From F23-D06 sp002392325 (GTDB lineage Bacteria > Bacteroidota > Bacteroidia > Bacteroidales > WCHB1-69): a DNA stretch of 7,562 nt. Of this stretch, positions 4,989 through 7,562 are shown one piece after another. The translations under genes and the position numbers were made by a program. The stretch's first letter is position 1. The number at the start of each line of letters is the position of its first letter. The notes under the pieces are model-generated. The model was given only the letters and a program-made list of their open reading frames with translations, did not search any database and was not told where the DNA came from. The stretch is from the NCBI GenBank assembly GCA_946624065.1, contig CAMORT010000081.1, forward strand, positions 1 to 7,562, read 5' to 3'.

Positions 4989-5027
4989 GTTGACAACGGC
5001 GGCAAGTTGTAGTAATATAAAGACAAC
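4989..5027 (+). promoter_or_regulatory. GTTG/CAAC half-sites overlapping the promoter, possible operator
   Basis: GTTGACAAC (4989-4997) is an odd-length palindrome over the -35 box. GTTGT (5006-5010) faces ACAAC both upstream (4993-4997) and downstream (5023-5027), the latter just past the -10 box. GACAAC occurs at 4992-4997 and 5022-5027, exactly 30 bp apart, or about three helical turns. This fits a repressor operator, but the motifs are short and part of the match is the -35 consensus itself. Confidence 0.4.
4990..5018 (+). promoter_or_regulatory. strong sigma-A type promoter of the second operon
   Basis: A perfect -35 TTGACA (4990-4995) is followed by a 17-bp spacer and TAATAT (5013-5018, 4 of 6 bases of the consensus). 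Upstream (4948-4985) there are several A and T tracts like an UP element. The predicted start near 5025 gives a leader of about 23 bases before ATG 5048. Confidence 0.85.
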
Positions 5028-5047
5028 AAATCAAGGAGGCAGCGAAA

Positions 5048-5263
5048 ATGCGTAGTTATTATTCTGAAAAAGTAAAGGTCGGCGGTCTGTTGGAGTTTAA
5101 GGTGGAAATGTGGCGCGAACACGGACACGCTATGGTTTATAGCAACGATGAGCCTCTTTTCGATGGCTATGCACCCGAAGCAAATAAGCGTTTTCGTTCT
5201 GAAGTTGAGCGCCTTTGCAAAGTCGCTGAAAGTCACGGGTTCTCTTACGAAATCATCAAGTAA
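5048..5263 (+). CDS. hypothetical protein, 71 aa, first gene of the second operon
   Basis: This is a 71-residue soluble protein starting MRSYYSEKVKVGGLLEFKVE. The N-terminal half reads as two or three beta strands (LLEFKVEMW, AMVYSNDEPLFDG) and the C-terminal part as a helix (PEANKRFRSEVERLCKVAESHG). I do not recognise a family. AAGGAGG (5033-5039) lies 8 bases before ATG 5048. It is the first gene behind the strong promoter at 4990, so it is probably made early and abundantly. That position is often taken by regulators or host-takeover proteins, but nothing in the sequence proves such a role. Confidence 0.78.
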   Translation: MRSYYSEKVKVGGLLEFKVEMWREHGHAMVYSNDEPLFDGYAPEANKRFRSEVERLCKVAESHGFSYEIIK

Positions 5264-5310
5264 CAATTTCCCGCCCCGGAGGTTACGAGGGCAACGGAAA
5301 GGAGATAGTT

Positions 5311-5409
5311 ATGAATTGGTTTGAGTATTTTCTGATCGCGCTTGGCGCGGCAACAATGGCATGGGCCATTACGAAAGCAATTGTGTGGTTTGATGGAGGT
5401 GAGCGGTAA
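5311..5409 (+). CDS. 32-aa single-pass membrane microprotein
   Basis: ATG 5311 follows AAAGGAGATA (5298-5307) and opens a frame of 32 codons ending TAA 5407-5409. The product has one hydrophobic helix (residues 5-26: EYFLIALGAATMAWAITKAI) and ends VWFDGGER, so it probably spans the membrane once. It is too short for family recognition. The last A of its stop codon is also the first base of the next gene's ATG, and the end of the gene contains the next ribosome binding site. Possible roles include a small membrane effector or a translational coupler for the zinc-finger protein. Confidence 0.62.
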   Translation: MNWFEYFLIALGAATMAWAITKAIVWFDGGER

Positions 5410-5951
5410 TGTATATTTGCAAAGAATGTGGTCACATCTTCGAGGAGGGCGAACAGTCCACTTATGTCGAAAGACATGATGAGGTTGACGGTTTTCCCGA
5501 ATATTTCTCCTGTTGCCCTGTATGCGGTGGCGATTACGAAGAAGCCGTAATCTGTGAAGCCTGCGGCGGCGCTTTTGACCCGGACGATGACCGCATGGTT
5601 GGCAAGTGGTGCAAGGATTGCTTGCTTGGCATGGTCGATTATGACCTGTTCAAGAAGTATCTGGAGGACGGCGAGGACTTGTGCGGATCAAGCGCAATCA
5701 CGGACATCGAATGGTTCTTCTTCCGTGATCTGTGGGGAATGGACAGTTACCATATCCGCAACCTTGGCAGTTCAATAGAGTGCAAGTCCGACCTGTTTAG
5801 CCTGTACGATGCGTATGTTGAGGGTGACAAGCTGGACACGCAGTTTACTGGCAAGCATCCGTTTTTGGACAAAATCAAAAACTTTGTGGCTGATGATATC
5901 GGTTGCTTTGCCGATTGGTTGGAGGAGGCGGAAAAGAATGGATCTGTATAA
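5409..5951 (+). CDS. four-CXXC zinc-finger protein with C-terminal domain shared with its neighbour
   Basis: This is a 180-residue acidic protein. Residues 4-71 carry four CXXC knuckles: C4-C7, C36-C39 (preceded by C35), C49-C52 and C68-C71. They fit one or two zinc ribbons, so metal binding is likely. Residues 79-172 form a mostly helical domain (DLFKKYLEDG, IEWFFFRDLWGM, FLDKIKNFVADD) that aligns with the whole of the next protein. Zinc ribbons of this kind commonly bind nucleic acids or proteins; the target is unknown. GGAGGTGA (5396-5403) lies before ATG 5409. The gene overlaps the membrane microprotein by one base and the next gene by 14 bases. Confidence 0.85.
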   Translation: MYICKECGHIFEEGEQSTYVERHDEVDGFPEYFSCCPVCGGDYEEAVICEACGGAFDPDDDRMVGKWCKDCLLGMVDYDLFKKYLEDGEDLCGSSAITDIEWFFFRDLWGMDSYHIRNLGSSIECKSDLFSLYDAYVEGDKLDTQFTGKHPFLDKIKNFVADDIGCFADWLEEAEKNGSV

Positions 5952-6213
5952 AGCGTTTCTGGACTACGCCACAAGCGGCGTACAGTACAACAGCGAAATT
6001 GACACGCTGGAACGGTTCTTTTTCATCGTGATTTGGGGCCTTGGCTCTGAAAATGTGCCAAAACACAGCAGCGGAGATATGAAGCGCACGTTGCGAGAAA
6101 TCTATCTCCGAGAAGTGCAAAACGATAAACTGCTGGGCCGGACAGATTTTTTGGACAAGATCACGGCGTTTATCGAATTGGAAGATATCAAACTAAAGGA
6201 GGCAAAAAAATGA
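5938..6213 (+). CDS. 91-aa paralogue of the zinc-finger protein's C-terminal domain
   Basis: This is a 91-residue helical protein with no Cys motifs. It aligns along its length with residues 79-172 of the previous protein: DLYKAFL with DLFKKYL, LERFFFIVIWGL with IEWFFFRDLWGM, and DFLDKITAFIELED with PFLDKIKNFVADD. It therefore looks like a freestanding copy of that domain and may form a mixed complex with the longer protein. ATG 5938 has GGAGGAGG (5921-5928) before it. The gene overlaps its upstream neighbour by 14 bases and shares ATGA with the next gene. Function is unknown. Confidence 0.85.
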   Translation: MDLYKAFLDYATSGVQYNSEIDTLERFFFIVIWGLGSENVPKHSSGDMKRTLREIYLREVQNDKLLGRTDFLDKITAFIELEDIKLKEAKK

Positions 6214-6392
6214 AAGCAAAAAGAGTAAGAGACGAACGGCTTATGCTCACACTTACAAAAGAGGAAAGAGAGCATATCGAGAACGAGGCAGTTAAATGTG
6301 GTATGCCAATGACGGTTTATTGCCGAATGGTTTTGATGAAGGCAAAGTCTCAACTAAAAATCAAGGAAACGGGTTCTGATGAGCAACTTTGA
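6210..6392 (+). CDS. ribbon-helix-helix DNA-binding protein (putative)
   Basis: This 60-residue protein has the pattern of a ribbon-helix-helix repressor or MobC-like protein: a beta strand at 9-16 (ERLMLTLT), helix A at 17-29 (KEEREHIENEAVK), a Gly-Met-Pro turn, and helix B at 34-46 (MTVYCRMVLMKAK). Such proteins dimerise, and the paired strands contact DNA, so it may control the operon or another phage promoter. The N-terminal Lys/Arg residues (KAKRVRDER) could add DNA contacts. AAAGGAGG (6196-6203) lies 6 bases before ATG 6210, which overlaps the upstream stop as ATGA. It overlaps the next gene by 14 bases. Confidence 0.78.
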   Translation: MKAKRVRDERLMLTLTKEEREHIENEAVKCGMPMTVYCRMVLMKAKSQLKIKETGSDEQL

Positions 6393-6618
6393 TAGTGGCG
6401 TATCGTCTTATATCAAAGCCACGGCAACCGTCACGGTTTATTTCCCCGTTGACAAGAAAGGGACAGCAGACATATCATGTAGCCAATGCGATTACTTCCG
6501 GCGGCAGAGTCAGAGTTGTGCGCTGAACGGGAAAATCTGCGCTTATCCGGCACATTATGTCGGCGCGTGTTGTCCGTTGGAATTAGTGGAGAATGTGGAA
6601 AAGGAGAATGAAGAATGA
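6379..6618 (+). CDS. Cys-rich small phage protein beside the ATPase, unknown function
   Basis: This is a 79-residue protein. Residues 11-33 are beta-rich (YIKATATVTVYFP); then come Cys at 34, 37, 47, 54, 64 and 65 in the arrangement CSQC...C...C...CCP, ending in an acidic tail. This suggests a metal-binding knuckle, probably zinc. I recall small proteins with this CxxC-Tyr-Phe-Arg-Arg and Cys-Leu-Asn-Gly pattern next to recombination ATPases in Firmicutes phages, but without an assigned role. ATG 6379 overlaps the previous gene by 14 bases, with AAGGAAAC (6363-6370) as a weaker ribosome binding site. It overlaps the ATPase gene as ATGA, so its synthesis is probably coupled to it. Confidence 0.8.
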   Translation: MSNFDSGVSSYIKATATVTVYFPVDKKGTADISCSQCDYFRRQSQSCALNGKICAYPAHYVGACCPLELVENVEKENEE

Positions 6619-7259
6619 GCAAAGCGATCTGTATCATGGGAGAGAGTGGATCTGGCAAGACCACAGCAATGCGTACTCTTAACCCGGACGAAACCTATTA
6701 CATAGATTGTGACGGCAAGGGCCTGTCATGGAAGGGCTGGCGCAACCAGTACAACGCCGAGAAGAAAAACTATCTTGTCACCGACCAGCAGAATACCATC
6801 TTGACCGTAATGCGTGGGATCGATGCCAAGCGGCCCAATATCAAGAACATCGTTATCGACACTATCAATAGTGTTATGATTGCGGACGAGCGGCGCAGAC
6901 AGGCCGAGAAGAACTATGACAAGTGGGCGGACTTGGCTTGGGCGGTGTATGATATTGTTACAATGTCGAGCAAGCTGCGCGAGGATCTGACCGTCATTGT
7001 TCTGGCTCACACGCAGACGGAAGTGGATGACACAACCGGCGAACGGTTTACCCGCATTTTGACCAACGGCAAGAAACTGAACAAGATCGGCTTGGAAAAA
7101 TACTTTACCACCGTTTTGTTGACCAAGAAAACGGCTGACGGCTTTGTATTTGAAACCACTGCCAACAAGTCCACGGCAAAGACACCGATGGGTGCATTTG
7201 AATCGGACGAAGTCCCCAACGATATGCAATCTGTGCTTGATGCACTTGCGGAATTTTAA
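6615..7259 (+). CDS. Sak4/AAA_24-like phage recombination ATPase (putative)
   Basis: This 214-residue protein has a P-loop GESGSGKTT (residues 9-17), a Walker B strand NIVIDTIN (D82), and a third motif LAHTQ (130-134) with a polar residue suited to sensing nucleotide. This is the AAA_24 or phage nucleotide-binding arrangement shared by Sak4-like RecA-related ATPases. These take part in single-strand annealing or strand exchange, usually together with a single-stranded DNA binding protein. Length is usual for the family. The protein is soluble. ATG 6615 follows AAGGAG (6600-6605) and overlaps the upstream stop as ATGA. A role in phage DNA recombination or replication is likely; the subtype is uncertain. 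Confidence 0.85.
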   Translation: MSKAICIMGESGSGKTTAMRTLNPDETYYIDCDGKGLSWKGWRNQYNAEKKNYLVTDQQNTILTVMRGIDAKRPNIKNIVIDTINSVMIADERRRQAEKNYDKWADLAWAVYDIVTMSSKLREDLTVIVLAHTQTEVDDTTGERFTRILTNGKKLNKIGLEKYFTTVLLTKKTADGFVFETTANKSTAKTPMGAFESDEVPNDMQSVLDALAEF

Positions 7260-7272
7260 GGAGGTGTAAAAC

Positions 7273-7562
7273 GTGGCAAATCTGAAGAAGGAAACGATTA
7301 AGTACTTAACTAAATGCGGAAAAACAAAAGACGATATTGTTTGGGTTGGAACGCCAAAACAGGAAATCCCGCTTGTATTGTTTTGGCAATACGCAGACAA
7401 GCAATATGATAACGGATACGGACTCCCAGAAGTAAATGAACGCCTTTTGGTAGTAGGAAAGAACTGGTGGCTTGAACGTCACGAATATGACGGTTCTGAA
7501 TGGTGGGAGTATAAGGAACTTCCGCAAAGGCCAAAAGAAGAAACATATTTTGATATTATTTT
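7273..7562 (+). CDS. Trp-rich hypothetical phage protein, truncated by the window end
   Basis: A GTG start at 7273 follows AAGGAGGTG (7258-7266), and the frame is open to the right edge (96 visible codons). The protein begins MANLKKETIKYLTKCGKT. It contains IVWVGTPKQEIPLVLFWQYAD, YDNGYGLPEVNERLLVVGKNWWLERHEYDGSEWW and a charged Pro-rich stretch. It is rich in Trp, Tyr and acidic residues, soluble and beta-rich. I recall unnamed phage proteins with the same Trp-Val-Gly and EYDGSEWW motifs. The C terminus is not visible, so length and function are unknown. Confidence 0.8.
   Translation, partial: MANLKKETIKYLTKCGKTKDDIVWVGTPKQEIPLVLFWQYADKQYDNGYGLPEVNERLLVVGKNWWLERHEYDGSEWWEYKELPQRPKEETYFDII

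Noticed and set aside
6726..7400. Minus-strand open frame of 224 codons
   Set aside because: It is antisense to the ATPase gene, which has clear Walker motifs and a ribosome binding site.

Overview
The window looks like part of a tailed bacteriophage or prophage genome from a Gram-positive, Firmicutes-type gut host, probably Clostridia. This is inferred from strong AGGAGG-type ribosome binding sites before almost every gene, short tightly packed and overlapping genes, a Sak4-like phage ATPase, and several small proteins that I recall, without a search, as recurrent in Clostridia phages. All confidently called genes are on the plus strand. A possible truncated gene on the minus strand lies at the left edge.

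Layout. (1) 1-1118: an intrinsic terminator sits directly before a calcineurin-like metallophosphoesterase gene, which is coupled by a GTGA overlap to a small helix-turn-helix protein gene. (2) 1119-1356: a 238-base intergenic control region holds a tRNA D-arm-like fragment, a strong terminator, a candidate extended -10 promoter and a second terminator immediately after it. (3) 1357-4888: eight consecutive genes encode a 55-aa unknown, a small papain-like cysteine peptidase candidate, a Tyr/Asn/Gln-rich coiled-coil protein, a small Met/Gln-rich protein, a Gly-rich and Cys-rich coiled-coil protein, a beta-rich Cys-containing protein, an Arg-Gly-rich protein and a 116-aa helical protein. A terminator at 4895-4934 closes the group. 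Codon use and ribosome binding sites suggest high expression of the middle genes. The group may encode virion-associated or other late products, but none has an assigned function that I can support.

(4) 4935-7562: a consensus -35 promoter with GTTG/CAAC repeats starts a second operon. It encodes a 71-aa unknown, a 32-aa membrane microprotein, a zinc-finger-like protein and a shorter paralogue of that protein's C-terminal domain, a ribbon-helix-helix protein, a Cys-rich small protein, a Sak4/AAA_24-like ATPase and a truncated Trp-rich protein. This resembles the start of an early DNA-metabolism and recombination module.

The points most worth checking are the promoter-terminator arrangement at 1238-1317, the low-complexity and Cys-rich cassette, the paralogous pair at 5409-6213, and the operator-like repeats around the 4990 promoter.
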